Assembly: GCF_001999325.1 (NCBI RefSeq)
Contig: NZ_MVAR01000015.1
Span: 1 to 64,000, forward strand
Direction of reading: 5' to 3'
From: Thioalkalivibrio versutus
GTDB taxonomy: Bacteria > Pseudomonadota > Gammaproteobacteria > Ectothiorhodospirales > Ectothiorhodospiraceae
DNA length: 64,000 nucleotides
Under the pieces are notes generated by a model. That model did no database searches, was not told the origin of the DNA, and was given only the letters and a program-made list of their open reading frames with translations. Of the stretch, positions 18,924-29,546 are shown piece by piece; positions within the stretch are counted from its first letter, which is position 1; each line of letters opens with the position of its first letter. Both the position numbers and the translations under genes were made by a program.

Positions 18924-19099
18924 CGGGCTAAGGATCCGGGCGATTGTGCACCCTAGGGGGCACAGAGAAAGATTGTTCCTGATTAGCCACGAGGGTCAGC
19001 CAGTCAGGGGGATCGTCCAGGGGCGCAAATAGCCCGCCGCAGGTCGCTTTAATCCGGGCCTTTCTGGAATGTCCCCGTCCCCGGCCCCGGCCCCTGTAC

Positions 19100-19186
19100 T
19101 GTCATCCCGGCCGCAGCGAAGCGAAGGGCCGGGAACCCCGGCCGCCGTGATCCCGGATAACCGCTACGTGGTTTCCGGGATCACGA
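19100..19186. repeat. Dispersed repeat, family A (copy 2)
   Basis: The first part reads GTCATCCCGGCCGCAGCGAA and ends in GGGCCGGGA. The second (19147-19184) is a near-perfect inverted repeat with arms GTGATCCCGGA and TCCGGGATCAC. It lies between the convergent znuB and folA genes, as the other family A copies lie between convergent pairs. The stretch 19187-19302 holds no recognised feature. Confidence 0.8.
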
Positions 19187-19302
19187 AGCAGGAGGGGCGT
19201 GGAGCCCTGGGGCGTGTACCACTGCGTTCCAGGGCCACCTTCGGCCGCCGGGTGCTGTACATACCCGGGCCCGCACGGTCCCTGGACGGCGCCGGGTCGC
19301 GT

Positions 19303-19797
19303 TCAGCGGCGGCGTTCGAGGCGTTCGAAGGTGAAGGGGCAGGCGTGGCGTTCGTCGGCTTCGTGGTGCTCGGACCAGACGACGTCCCAGTCCGCGGGGT
19401 CGAGGGCGGGGAAGAAGGTGTCGCCGGCATGGCACTCGTGCACCCGGGTCAGGTGCAGCACGTCGGCGCGCGGCAGGGTCTCCGCGAACAGCCCGGCGCC
19501 GCCGATCACGAAGGCGGGGCCGGCCTCGATGGTGGCCAGCGCCGCATCCAGATCGCGATAGACCTCGATACCCTCCGCTTGCCAGTCCGCCTGGCGCGTC
19601 AGCACCAGGTTGCGGCGTTTCGGCAGCGGGCGCCCGATGGATTCGAAGGTGCGCCTCCCCATGATCATCGGGTGACCGGCAGTCATTCGCTTGAAGTGCT
19701 GCAGGTCCTTCGGCAGGTGCCAGGGCAGGTCGTTGTCGCGCCCGATCACGTGATCCGGATCGAGCGCGACCATCAGATGAATCTCGGGCTGGGGCAT
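19303..19797 (-). CDS. folA: Dihydrofolate reductase
   Basis: A 164-residue enzyme that reduces dihydrofolate to tetrahydrofolate with NADPH. It shows VALDPDHVIGRDNDLPWHLP at the N terminus, then HPMIMGRRTFESIG and FVIGGAGLFAETLP. All are conserved cofactor or folate contacts. The ATG at 19797 is chosen because GGAG lies eight bases upstream and the protein then begins MPQPEIHLMVA. It is the last gene of an lgt-thyA-folA unit, with only 17 bp after thyA. Thymidylate synthase makes dihydrofolate, so the pair is functionally linked. Confidence 0.96.
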   Translation of the reverse strand: MPQPEIHLMVALDPDHVIGRDNDLPWHLPKDLQHFKRMTAGHPMIMGRRTFESIGRPLPKRRNLVLTRQADWQAEGIEVYRDLDAALATIEAGPAFVIGGAGLFAETLPRADVLHLTRVHECHAGDTFFPALDPADWDVVWSEHHEADERHACPFTFERLERRR

Positions 19798-19814
19798 GGG
19801 GACTCCGGTAACGC

Positions 19815-20633
19815 TCAGATCGCGATGGGGGCCTTGATCGGGGGGTGCGACTGGTAGTCGCGCACCTCGATGTCGTCGAAGGTGAAGGCGAACAGGTCGG
19901 TGACGTCCGGGTTCAGGTGCAGGGTTGGTAGCGGCAGCGGTTCGCGCCCGAGCAGTTCTTCGACCTGCTCCTGGTGGTTGCGGTAGAGGTGGGCGTCGCC
20001 GAAGGTATGGACGAACTCGCCGGGCTTCAGGCCCACCACCTGCGCGAGCATGTGGGTCAGCAGGGCGTAGCTGGCGATGTTGAACGGCACGCCGAGGAAG
20101 ACATCCGCGCTGCGCTGGTAGAGCTGGCAGGACAGGCGATCGTCGGCCACGTAGAACTGGAACAGGGTGTGGCAGGGCGCCAGGGCCATGCGTCCGGCCT
20201 CCGCGTTCGCCTGCGGCGAGATGGATTCGTCCGGCAGGTCGGCCACGTTCCAGGCGCTGATGATGTGGCGCCGGGAGTGGGGGCGGTTCCTCAGGTTGTC
20301 GATCAGTTCGGCAAGCTGGTCGTGGCCGGCCCAGTTGCGCCACTGCGCGCCGTAGACGGGGCCCAGGTCGCCGGCCTCGGTGGCCCACTCGTCCCAGATG
20401 CGGACCTTGTGCTCGCGCAGGTAGCCGACATTGGTATCGCCGGCGATGAACCACAGCAGTTCGTGGATTACCGAGCGCAGATGGGTGCGTTTGGTGGTGA
20501 CCAGCGGGAAGCCGTCGGCCAGGTCGAAGCGCATCTGGTAGCCGAAGACCGAGCGCGTGCCGGTACCGGTGCGGTCCGGACGGTCCGTGCCGTGGTCGCG
20601 GATGTGCCGCACCAGGTCCAGGTATTGCTGCAT
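19815..20633 (-). CDS. thyA: Thymidylate synthase
   Basis: A 272-residue enzyme that methylates dUMP to dTMP using methylene-tetrahydrofolate. The catalytic nucleophile is Cys154 in [38 protein letters not shown] and [18 protein letters not shown] are typical. Its length is close to the E. coli enzyme. The start codon lies one base after the lgt stop, so translation is coupled. It is followed by folA. Confidence 0.98.
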   Translation of the reverse strand: MQQYLDLVRHIRDHGTDRPDRTGTGTRSVFGYQMRFDLADGFPLVTTKRTHLRSVIHELLWFIAGDTNVGYLREHKVRIWDEWATEAGDLGPVYGAQWRNWAGHDQLAELIDNLRNRPHSRRHIISAWNVADLPDESISPQANAEAGRMALAPCHTLFQFYVADDRLSCQLYQRSADVFLGVPFNIASYALLTHMLAQVVGLKPGEFVHTFGDAHLYRNHQEQVEELLGREPLPLPTLHLNPDVTDLFAFTFDDIEVRDYQSHPPIKAPIAI

Positions 20634-20634
20634 C

Positions 20635-21450
20635 TCAGGCGGTCTCCGGGGCCGGGCGGGGTGCGGGCAGGGGGTTGCGCCGCGACCAGACGATCAGGGC
20701 AACGCCGAACAGGATCACCGGCAGGGTCAGGACCTGTCCCATGGTGAGCCAGTCGAAGGCGAGGTAGCCGAGATGGGCGTCGGGCACGCGCACGAACTCG
20801 ACCGCGAAACGGAAGCTGCCGTAAAGCGTCAGGAACAGCCCGGAGATCAGTCCGGTACGCCGCGGCTGGCGCGAGACGACCCACAACACCACGAACAGCA
20901 CGAGCCCTTCGAGAAAGGCCTGGTACAGCTGCGACGGATGACGGGGGATGTAGTCCGCGGCCGGGAAGACCATGGCCCAGGGCAGGTCGGTGGGTTTGCC
21001 CCACAGCTCGCCGTTGATCCAGTTGCCGATGCGCCCGGCGCCCAGGCCGATCGGGATCAGGGGGGCGATGAAGTCGGTCAGACGGAAGAACGGCTGGCCG
21101 ATCTTGCGGGCGTATAGCCAGCAGGTGACCAGCACGCCGGCCAGCCCGCCGTGGAAGGCCATGCCGCCCTCCCAGATGCGGAACAGGCTCAGCGGGTCGG
21201 CCAGCGTGGTGTCGAGGTTGTAGAACAGTGCATAGCCGAGCCGCCCGCCGACGACGACCCCGAGTACGCCCCAGAACAGCAGGTCACCGACCTGCCAGGG
21301 GTGCAGGGGGTCCCAGTTGCGGCTGCGGGTGCGCCATACGCCCAACGCCCAGAAGGCGACGAAGCCGACCAGGTATGTCAGGCCGTACCAGTACAGGGTC
21401 AGTGGGCCGATGGACAGGGCGACGGGGTCGATAAACGGGTGTGTGGGCAT
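20635..21450 (-). CDS. lgt: Phosphatidylglycerol:prolipoprotein diacylglyceryl transferase
   Basis: A 271-residue inner-membrane enzyme that attaches diacylglycerol to the lipobox cysteine of prolipoproteins. The sequence shows [39 protein letters not shown] and the signature [18 protein letters not shown] codon ten residues upstream (21480) is also possible. The chosen start at 21450 gives the usual [16 protein letters not shown] beginning. It is the first gene of lgt-thyA-folA and is divergent from the DUF255 gene. Confidence 0.97.
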   Translation of the reverse strand: MPTHPFIDPVALSIGPLTLYWYGLTYLVGFVAFWALGVWRTRSRNWDPLHPWQVGDLLFWGVLGVVVGGRLGYALFYNLDTTLADPLSLFRIWEGGMAFHGGLAGVLVTCWLYARKIGQPFFRLTDFIAPLIPIGLGAGRIGNWINGELWGKPTDLPWAMVFPAADYIPRHPSQLYQAFLEGLVLFVVLWVVSRQPRRTGLISGLFLTLYGSFRFAVEFVRVPDAHLGYLAFDWLTMGQVLTLPVILFGVALIVWSRRNPLPAPRPAPETA

Positions 21451-21551
21451 GGGCGCTTGCGGATGAAAAACCGGCTGCACATGCTACTCGCCCGGGCCCC
21501 GGCATGCACCTGTATGCCGCTAGCCCGATCCACCTGCAAGGAGGCCGCGCG

Positions 21552-23585
<2,034 letters not shown>

Positions 23586-23626
23586 ATCGCCCGGACTCGC
23601 ACCTACGGTAGAATGAGAGCCCGTGT

Positions 23627-23652
23627 GCAGGAGCCTGCAAGCAGGCTCCTGC
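23627..23652. repeat. Perfect 12-bp inverted repeat
   Basis: Arms 23627-23638 and 23641-23652 (GCAGGAGCCTGC and GCAGGCTCCTGC) are separated by two bases. No T run follows, so it is more like a REP-type hairpin than an intrinsic terminator. It lies 39 bases upstream of the rhodanese start codon and downstream of a TAGAAT -10-like box (23609-23614), so it may be in the leader of that gene. Confidence 0.75.
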
Positions 23653-23690
23653 GGGGGGTAGTCCGATTCATTGCAAAAGGGAATGTTCGA

Positions 23691-24104
23691 ATGAGCGAGA
23701 AGAAGCTGATGGATTTCGTCGCCGAGGCGCGGAAGAACGTGAAGGAGATCGCCCCGGCGGATCTTGCCGAGAAGATGGAGAACGGCGAGGACTGGCTGGT
23801 GGTGGATGTGCGCGAGCCCTACGAGTTCGAAAAGATGCACGCGCCGAACTCCATCCTCGTCCCGCGCGGCCTGCTGGAAGGTGCGGCCGATCCCAACACC
23901 CCGCACCGCATCGACGCGCTGGTGAACGCCCGCGAGAAGCCGGTGGCCGTGATGTGCGCAACCGGCGGCCGTGCCGCGATGTCCGTGCAGCGACTGCAGG
24001 ACATGGGCTTTACCAACGTGGTGAACATCGCCGGCGGTATCAAGAGCTGGGAAGGCGAGGACCTGCCGGTGGAATCCGGCGCCTACACGGGCCCGCTGCC
24101 GTAG
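23691..24104 (+). CDS. Rhodanese-domain sulfurtransferase
   Basis: A 137-residue cytosolic single-domain rhodanese. It shows LVVDVREPYEFEKMHAPNSI and an active-site loop MCATGGRAAMS with catalytic Cys89. The loop is six residues long, as in sulfur transferases rather than Cdc25-type phosphatases. The C terminus has the usual GFTNVVNIAGGIKSWE. The start at 23691 is chosen because AAAAGGGAA precedes it. Such proteins move sulfane sulfur and are plentiful in sulfur-oxidising bacteria. The specific partner here is unknown. Confidence 0.92.
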   Translation: MSEKKLMDFVAEARKNVKEIAPADLAEKMENGEDWLVVDVREPYEFEKMHAPNSILVPRGLLEGAADPNTPHRIDALVNAREKPVAVMCATGGRAAMSVQRLQDMGFTNVVNIAGGIKSWEGEDLPVESGAYTGPLP

Positions 24105-24187
24105 CAGAGGCTGGCCGGGCGGGGGCAGGGGCCTCCGCCCCGAACGGTGCCGTATTCGGGCACGGTTCCGGCGGCGGGTTCATCCGA

Positions 24188-24216
24188 CCGTCATCGTTCC
24201 TACACGGGGCGGTCAA
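24188..24216 (+). promoter_or_regulatory. Possible degenerate PhoB-type site before olsB
   Basis: Three heptamers, CCGTCAT (24188), CCTACAC (24199) and CGGTCAA (24210), recur every 11 bp. They match the Pho-box unit CTGTCAT at 6, 4 and 5 of 7 positions. A weak -10-like TAGTCT starts ten bases after the last one. The periodicity is right but the matches are poor, so this is only a candidate. Confidence 0.3.
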
Positions 24217-24261
24217 CCACGCGGCGTAGTCTCCGGGACAGTTCAACCGGAGGTCGCCACC

Positions 24262-25077
24262 ATGAGCGAACCGCAGCTGTCCCCAGCTACACCGATCGCG
24301 GCGAACGAAACCGCCTACCGCGTCCACCTCGCGTCCAGCCCGTCGGAGCTCGAGGCGGCCCAGCGCCTGCGCCACGAGGTCTTCGCCGGCGAGATGGGGG
24401 CTGCGCTTCCGGATGCTGGATCCGGTCTGGACCGGGATCCCCTGGACCCCTTCTGTCATCACCTGCTGGTGCGCGAACGGCACTCCGGTACGGTGGTTGC
24501 CTGCACACGCATCCTCACCGAGGAGAGCGCCAGCACGGCCGGTGGCTTCTACTCGCTGTCCGAATTCGAACTGGGCCCGTTGATGAATCTCCCGGGGAAG
24601 ACCCTGGAGATCGGCCGCACCTGCGTGCGCGCGGATCATCGTCAGGGGGCCGCGATCAACGCGCTGTGGACCGGCCTGGCGCGGTTCATGAACGCCCATC
24701 GTTACGACTACCTGATGGGCTGTGCGAGCCTACCATTGAGCGAGCAGACGCCGGCCCAGCTGGCCTGGCTACGCCTGTTCCATCGAGCCCCGTCACGTCT
24801 GCGGGTGACGCCGCGCCGGCCGCTGCCCAATTCCCTGACCATCTGCCATGGCACACCCAGCCGTACCGGGCTGCCGCCGTTGCTGAAAGCCTACCTTCGC
24901 CTGGGTGCCCGGGTCTGCGGCGAGGCCTGTTTCGATCCCGATTTCAATGTGGCCGACGTGCTTGTCCTGCTGGATGTGCGCGCCATGCCGGACCGTTACC
25001 ATCGGCACTTCATGGGCGCTATGACGCCCGCAAGCCGAGGAACGGAGCATGACCGGAACACTGCGGGCACTGGGTAG
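24262..25077 (+). CDS. olsB: Ornithine lipid synthesis N-acyltransferase (OlsB-like, GNAT fold)
   Basis: A 271-residue acyltransferase. OlsB makes lyso-ornithine lipid by adding a 3-hydroxyacyl chain from ACP to ornithine. Family features are SELEAAQRLRHEVFAGEMG near the N terminus, then DPFCHHLLVR, ARTRIL-like CTRILTEE, and SEFEL with EIGRTCVRADHR. The C-terminal DPDFNVADVLVLLDV also fits. The ATG at 24262 follows CCGGAGGTCGCC. The 3' end overlaps the olsA-like gene by 29 bp. The call rests on this pairing as well as sequence; an exosortase-linked acetyltransferase of the same fold is the alternative. Confidence 0.85.
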   Translation: MSEPQLSPATPIAANETAYRVHLASSPSELEAAQRLRHEVFAGEMGAALPDAGSGLDRDPLDPFCHHLLVRERHSGTVVACTRILTEESASTAGGFYSLSEFELGPLMNLPGKTLEIGRTCVRADHRQGAAINALWTGLARFMNAHRYDYLMGCASLPLSEQTPAQLAWLRLFHRAPSRLRVTPRRPLPNSLTICHGTPSRTGLPPLLKAYLRLGARVCGEACFDPDFNVADVLVLLDVRAMPDRYHRHFMGAMTPASRGTEHDRNTAGTG

Positions 25078-25822
25078 GCTGATGCGCATCGTGCTGCACA
25101 TGCTGGCGGGGGTCTGGCTGACCTGGCGGATGGTCCGCCGGGGGGCCGACTTCGCGGAACGCAGCCGCATCCGCCGCGCCTGGTACGACCGCGCGCTGTG
25201 GATCGTGGGGGTGCGGCTCCGGATCCATGGCGAGGAACCCCGGCGTACGTCACTGGTGGTGGCCAACCATGTCTCCTGGCTGGATATCCCGCTAATCGGC
25301 GCCGCGATGGACACCTGTTTCCTCTCCAAGGCGGAGATCGCACGTTGGCCGATCATCGGCTGGCTCGGCCGTCAGCATGACACCCGCTTCATCGAACGCG
25401 GGGCCAATCAGGCGTCGGCCCACTTCGAGGCGATGCGGGCCGGGCTCGACGAGGGCCTGCAGTTCGTGGTGTTCCCGGAAGGCACGACCAGCCGTGGCGA
25501 GTTCGTGCGCCGGTTCCACCCGCGACTGTTTGCGGCCGTGGCCGGCACCCAGCACCCGGTACAGCCGGTGGCGCTGGCCTACGAAGGCATGCCGAACGGC
25601 CCGGTGCCGGTGTCCTACGCGGAAGACGATCGCCTGATCTCGAATGTCTGGAAGCTGTTGTGTCGGCGCGAGACGCACGTGGAGCTGCATCTTCTGGCAC
25701 CGCTGGAATCCGCCAACCAGGATCGGCGCAGTCTGGCCGACGGCGCCCGCAGCGCCATTGTCGATGTGCTCGGCCTGCCGGTCGATCCGCCTTCGGGGCG
25801 CGCAAGCGCCCGCGCCTCGTAG
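25049..25822 (+). CDS. olsA: Lyso-ornithine lipid O-acyltransferase (PlsC family, OlsA-like)
   Basis: A 257-residue membrane-associated acyltransferase with one N-terminal hydrophobic segment. The catalytic motif is NHVSWLD with His74 and Asp79. The second motif is FPEGTTSRG, and LSKAEIARWPIIGWLG lies between, as in PlsC relatives. Together with the overlapping olsB-like gene it should complete ornithine lipid. By sequence alone a 1-acylglycerol-3-phosphate acyltransferase is possible, but the 29-bp overlap with olsB makes OlsA the better reading. Confidence 0.85.
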   Translation: MTGTLRALGRLMRIVLHMLAGVWLTWRMVRRGADFAERSRIRRAWYDRALWIVGVRLRIHGEEPRRTSLVVANHVSWLDIPLIGAAMDTCFLSKAEIARWPIIGWLGRQHDTRFIERGANQASAHFEAMRAGLDEGLQFVVFPEGTTSRGEFVRRFHPRLFAAVAGTQHPVQPVALAYEGMPNGPVPVSYAEDDRLISNVWKLLCRRETHVELHLLAPLESANQDRRSLADGARSAIVDVLGLPVDPPSGRASARAS

Positions 25823-25846
25823 CGGCGGGCGGGGAGGGGGTTCACC

Positions 25847-27079
25847 ATGTCGTCGCCGCTACACACGGAATCCCGCCGCCCCTCCCGCCCATGTCTGAAC
25901 CTGGCCCTGGTGACCGAGACCTGGCCACCGGAGGTCAATGGTGTGGCCCATACCCTCGCGCGCCTGGTTGAGGGGATGCGCAGCCGCGGCCATCGCGTGC
26001 AGGTGCTGCGTCCGTGCCAGCCGGGCGAATCGAAGGCCGTCGTCGTGGACCCGCTGGAGACGGACGGTTTAATGGAGGAGCGGCCATTGCCGGGGTTGCC
26101 GCTTCCGGGCTACAGCGGTTTGCGCATGGGATTGCCGGCTCGCCGGCGCTTGACGGCGCTGTGGACCGAACACCGGCCTGACGCCGTATATGTCGCGACC
26201 GAAGGGCCGCTTGGCCACTCGGCCCTGCGCGCGGCACGGTGCCTCGGGATCCCCGTCGCATCGGGGTTTCACACCCATTTCGATGGCTATGCCCGCTACT
26301 ACGGCGTGGGCTGGCTGACACCTCTGGTGCGGGCCGTCCTGCGCCGTTTCCACAATCGCTGCGACGTAACCCTGGCCCCCACGCAGGCACTGGCCACAAG
26401 CCTTGCAGGCCATGGCTTCGAGCGCGTGCGGGTGATGGCGCGCGGCGTGGATACCCGGCACTTCACGCCGGCACGGCGATCCTCGCGCCTGCGTCGGCAA
26501 TGGGGGCCCGGGCCGGTGGTCCTGTACGTCGGCCGACTGGCGCCAGAGAAGAATCTGGGGCTGGTGGTGGAAGCCTTCCGAACATTGCAGGAGCGCCTGC
26601 CCGACGCCCGCCTGGTGCTGGTGGGGGACGGACCCTCCCGTGTCGCGCTTGAGCGGGCACACCCGGACCTGATCTTTACCGGGCAGCAGGTGGGGCAGGC
26701 CCTGGCCCAGCACTACGCCAGCGCCGACCTGTTCCTGTTCCCATCCACCTCCGAGACCTTCGGCAACGTGGTGATCGAGGCCATGGCCAGCGGGATCCCG
26801 GTGCTGGCCTTCGATACTGCGGCGGCTCACGAGCACGTGATCAGCGGCGTGAGCGGCGCCCGGGTGCGCTTTACCGGCGATGTGACGGCGGATGCCGCAG
26901 CCTTTGTCACGGCGGCTGCGGAACTCGCACAGACCCCGGAGGGGTGGAGCGAGATGGGGCGCCACGCCCGGGCGTGCGCCCGTGGGCTTGACTGGGTCGA
27001 GGTGGTCGCCGAGTTCGAAACGGTTTGTCTGGAACTGCTAGGAGAGGCGCGCGATGCGAGTCCTGCACTGGATGGATGA
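25847..27079 (+). CDS. GT4-family glycosyltransferase (possible glycolipid synthase)
   Basis: A 410-residue cytosolic or membrane-associated GT-B enzyme. The N-terminal domain begins NLALVTETWPPEVNGVAHTL, the acceptor-side motif of this group. The C-terminal domain shows VLYVGRLAPEKNLGLVVEAF, LVGDGPSR and FLFPSTSETFGNVVIEAMA with the EX7E donor-sugar motif. Relatives transfer mannose, glucose or sulfoquinovose to lipids. The sugar and acceptor are unknown here. It starts 24 bp after olsA with GGAGG upstream and overlaps the PAP2 gene by 26 bp, which suggests lipid glycosylation. Confidence 0.85.
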   Translation: MSSPLHTESRRPSRPCLNLALVTETWPPEVNGVAHTLARLVEGMRSRGHRVQVLRPCQPGESKAVVVDPLETDGLMEERPLPGLPLPGYSGLRMGLPARRRLTALWTEHRPDAVYVATEGPLGHSALRAARCLGIPVASGFHTHFDGYARYYGVGWLTPLVRAVLRRFHNRCDVTLAPTQALATSLAGHGFERVRVMARGVDTRHFTPARRSSRLRRQWGPGPVVLYVGRLAPEKNLGLVVEAFRTLQERLPDARLVLVGDGPSRVALERAHPDLIFTGQQVGQALAQHYASADLFLFPSTSETFGNVVIEAMASGIPVLAFDTAAAHEHVISGVSGARVRFTGDVTADAAAFVTAAAELAQTPEGWSEMGRHARACARGLDWVEVVAEFETVCLELLGEARDASPALDG

Positions 27080-27584
27080 GTTCGAGCTGGCGGTCTGCCA
27101 GCGGTTCAATCACTACAATCGCCGTCGCGCCGTCAGCGGGTTCTTCGGCTGGATCAGCCGCCTGGGCGATGGGGCCATCTGGTATGCGCTGATGCTTGCC
27201 CTGCCACTGATCCATGGGCCGCAGGCGGCCTGGGTCAGTCTGCAGATGGCGGTAGTGGGGCTGGCCTCGCTGCCGCTCTACAAGTGGCTGAAGCGGCGCA
27301 CCAGCCGGCGTCGTCCCTGCCATCGTGGTCGTCCGTTCGCGCGCACCGTGGATCCGCTGGACGAGTTCAGTTTCCCCTCCGGCCATACGATGCACGCGGT
27401 GGGGTTTACGGTGATCCTGGTGGCCTGGTTCCCGGTGTGGGCGTGGCTGGTCGTGCCGTTCGCGGTGCTGGTGGCCGCCTCGCGGCTGGTGCTGGCCCTG
27501 CACTACCCGAGCGATGTCGCCATGGGCGCCTTGATCGGCGCAACGGTGGCTGCGACCGTTCTTGGACTGGTCAGCCTGCTCTGA
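27054..27584 (+). CDS. PAP2-family membrane phosphatase
   Basis: A 176-residue inner-membrane protein with several hydrophobic helices. All three PAP2 motifs are present: KRRTSRRRP, FPSGHTMHAVG and ASRLVLALHYPSDVAMG. These phosphatases act on phosphatidic acid, undecaprenyl pyrophosphate or related lipids. Next to a glycosyltransferase and ornithine-lipid genes, phosphatidate dephosphorylation to supply diacylglycerol is attractive but not shown. Its start overlaps the glycosyltransferase end by 26 bp. Confidence 0.9.
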   Translation: MRVLHWMDEFELAVCQRFNHYNRRRAVSGFFGWISRLGDGAIWYALMLALPLIHGPQAAWVSLQMAVVGLASLPLYKWLKRRTSRRRPCHRGRPFARTVDPLDEFSFPSGHTMHAVGFTVILVAWFPVWAWLVVPFAVLVAASRLVLALHYPSDVAMGALIGATVAATVLGLVSLL

Positions 27585-27607
27585 CAGCGAACCTGCGTCA
27601 CCCACTT

Positions 27608-27712
27608 TGTAATCCCGGAAACCGCGCAGCGGTTATCCGGGATCTGGTTGAACGGCCCGGGGCGTTCCCGGAGATCCCGGCTCTCCGCTTCGTTGCGGCC
27701 GGGATGACGGGG
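27608..27712. repeat. Dispersed repeat, family A (copy 3, inverted)
   Basis: The hairpin part (27611-27643) reads AATCCCGGAAACCGCGCAGC followed by GGTTATCCGGGAT. The second part (27672-27708) has GATCCCGGCTCTCCGCTTCG and GCGGCCGGGATGAC. The order is reversed relative to copies 1 and 2. It lies between the convergent PAP2 gene and the small unknown gene at 27898. Confidence 0.8.
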
Positions 27713-27745
27713 AGAGGTTTGCTCCGGCCGGGGGGCGGTGACAGC

Positions 27746-27832
27746 TTCGCTCCGGCCGGGATGACGAGGAGGGCTTCGCTCCGGCCGGGATGACGAGGAG
27801 GGCTTCACTCCGGCCGGGATGGCGGGGCGTTC
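27746..27832. repeat. Three tandem 29-bp direct repeats
   Basis: The unit TTCGCTCCGGCCGGGATGAC plus GAGGAGGGC starts at 27746, 27775 and 27804, with few changes in the third copy. A partial related stretch precedes it near 27718. The unit contains the GCCGGGATGAC end of family A, so it likely arose by local duplication. There are no spacers, so it is not a CRISPR. The remainder of 27585-27897 is otherwise empty. Confidence 0.85.
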
Positions 27833-27897
27833 AGGCCTTTCCGGGGTGATGGCCCACGGAATGCCCCGCCGGCTGTGTCCGGAGGCAGGGCGCGGCG

Positions 27898-28227
27898 TCA
27901 GCCGCGCAGGGCGAGCGCTTCCTCGTTGTAGGCGGCGTCGATGGTGACGATGGTCTTTTCCACCAGGCGGAAGCCCTCGACCGGGGCGTCGTCGCCCATG
28001 TACTTCAGGCGGGTCGGGCCGATGGACTTGACCGCCTCGGCCCGTTCCATGGTGGCGTCCGGGCTGTCGGAACCGGCGCCGTCCATCAGGGCGACCAGGA
28101 CCTCGGCCGCGATGGGGTTGCGGTGGTCTCCGCTGCGCGCCTTTTCCAGTGACGCGGCGGGGTCGCCGTCCAGGAACACGCCGTCCATGTGTTCGTCCAG
28201 ATACTGCAGCAGTTGACTTAGCGTCAT
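27898..28227 (-). CDS. Small protein of unknown function
   Basis: A 109-residue soluble protein beginning MTLSQLLQYLDEHMDGVFLD and ending EEALALRG. It is acidic and mainly helical in character, with no signal peptide, membrane helix, cysteine motif or recognised domain. GGGAGA lies eight bases before the ATG. It is 70 bp downstream of the serine-glyoxylate aminotransferase gene on the same strand and probably ends that transcript. A role linked to glyoxylate metabolism is only positional inference. Confidence 0.75.
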   Translation of the reverse strand: MTLSQLLQYLDEHMDGVFLDGDPAASLEKARSGDHRNPIAAEVLVALMDGAGSDSPDATMERAEAVKSIGPTRLKYMGDDAPVEGFRLVEKTIVTIDAAYNEEALALRG

Positions 28228-28297
28228 GGTGTAGGTCTCCCGTTGGGTCTCGAAGCGCCGTCATCGCTCGCAGGCGATGACGGCGGCCGGTAATGGT

Positions 28298-29482
28298 TCA
28301 GCCTTGCTGCGCGTAGGTGGCGCGGGCGGCGGACAGCGCACGGCCAGGGGTGACCGCGCCCATGTCGGCCAGCACGGCCTCCAGCGCAGACAGGCACAGC
28401 AGCACGTTCTTCTCGTTGGCGCCATGGCCCATCAGGCCGATGCGCCAGACCTTGCCCGCGTACGGGCCGAGTCCCGCGCCGATCTCCAGGCCGTAGCGGT
28501 TCAGTAGTTCGCCACGTACCGCGGCCTCGTCGACGCCTTCCGGCACGTGAATGGTGTTCAGCTGCGGCAGGCGATGCTCGGCGTCCACCAGGAAGCTCAG
28601 GCCCATGGCCTCGAGTCCGGCGCGCAGGGCAGCGTGATGACGATCGTGGCGCGACCAACTGTTCTCCAGGCCTTCCTCGGCGAGGATCACCAGCGATTCG
28701 TGCAGGGCGTACAGGGCGTTGATCGGCGCGGTGTGGTGGTAGGCACGCTTGCCGCCGCCGCCCCAGTAGCCCATGACCAGGTTGAGGTCGAGAAACCAGC
28801 TCTGCACCTTGTGGCTGCGTGCCTGGATGCATTCCACCGCGCGTTCGCTGAAGCTGACCGGCGACAGCCCCGGGGTGCAGGACAGGCACTTCTGCGAGCC
28901 GGAGTAGATCGCGTCCACGCCCCAGTCGTCCACGTACAGCGGGCTGCCGGCGAGGCCGGTGACCGAGTCGACGATGCTCAGGCAGTCATGCTCGCGGGCC
29001 AGGCGGCACAGCGTCTCGACATCCGAGCGCGCCCCGGTCGAGGTCTCGGCGTGCACGAAGGCCAGGATTTTCGCGTCCGGGTTGCCCTTCAGCGCGTCCT
29101 CGACCTTCTCGGGGGAGACCGGGGCGCCCCAGTCGTCCTCGATCACCACGGCGGTACCGCCGCAGCGCTCGACGTTCTCCTTCATCCGGGTGCCGAACAC
29201 GCCGTTGATACAGACGATGACCTTGTCACCCGGTTCGACCAGGTTCACGAAGCAGGTCTCCATGCCGGCGGAACCGGGGGCGGAGACCGGCAGGGTCAGG
29301 GCGTTGTTGGTCTGGAAGGCGTACTGCAGCAGGCCCTTCATCTCCTCCATCATGCCGACAAACACCGGGTCCAGATGGCCGATGATCGGGCGGCTCATCG
29401 CGGCGAGCACGCGCGGATTCACGTCGGAGGGGCCGGGGCCCATCAGGGTGCGCTGCGGGGGGAGAAAGGATTTTGCCTGCAT
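28298..29482 (-). CDS. Serine-glyoxylate (alanine-glyoxylate) aminotransferase, class V PLP enzyme
   Basis: A 394-residue cytosolic enzyme that would convert glyoxylate to glycine using serine or alanine as amino donor. Family features are LMGPGPSDVNPRVLAAMSRP near the start, SAPGSAGMETCFVN, HAETSTGA and the PLP lysine Lys198 in SGSQKCLSCTPGLSP. The frame is open 24 codons further upstream. The ATG at 29482 gives the normal N terminus, although its ribosome site is weak. It follows glcF by 64 bp, so glycolate-derived glyoxylate is the natural substrate. Serine versus alanine preference cannot be told for certain. Confidence 0.92.
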   Translation of the reverse strand: MQAKSFLPPQRTLMGPGPSDVNPRVLAAMSRPIIGHLDPVFVGMMEEMKGLLQYAFQTNNALTLPVSAPGSAGMETCFVNLVEPGDKVIVCINGVFGTRMKENVERCGGTAVVIEDDWGAPVSPEKVEDALKGNPDAKILAFVHAETSTGARSDVETLCRLAREHDCLSIVDSVTGLAGSPLYVDDWGVDAIYSGSQKCLSCTPGLSPVSFSERAVECIQARSHKVQSWFLDLNLVMGYWGGGGKRAYHHTAPINALYALHESLVILAEEGLENSWSRHDRHHAALRAGLEAMGLSFLVDAEHRLPQLNTIHVPEGVDEAAVRGELLNRYGLEIGAGLGPYAGKVWRIGLMGHGANEKNVLLCLSALEAVLADMGAVTPGRALSAARATYAQQG

Positions 29483-29546
29483 GGATGCGTCTACCGGATT
29501 GGAAAAGGGGGAATCTAGAGTGCTGTCGGGGCTTGGGCAAGCGCCC

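Noticed and set aside
27746-27832. Possible CRISPR array (29-bp units)
   Set aside because: The units are contiguous with no spacers, and no cas genes are nearby.
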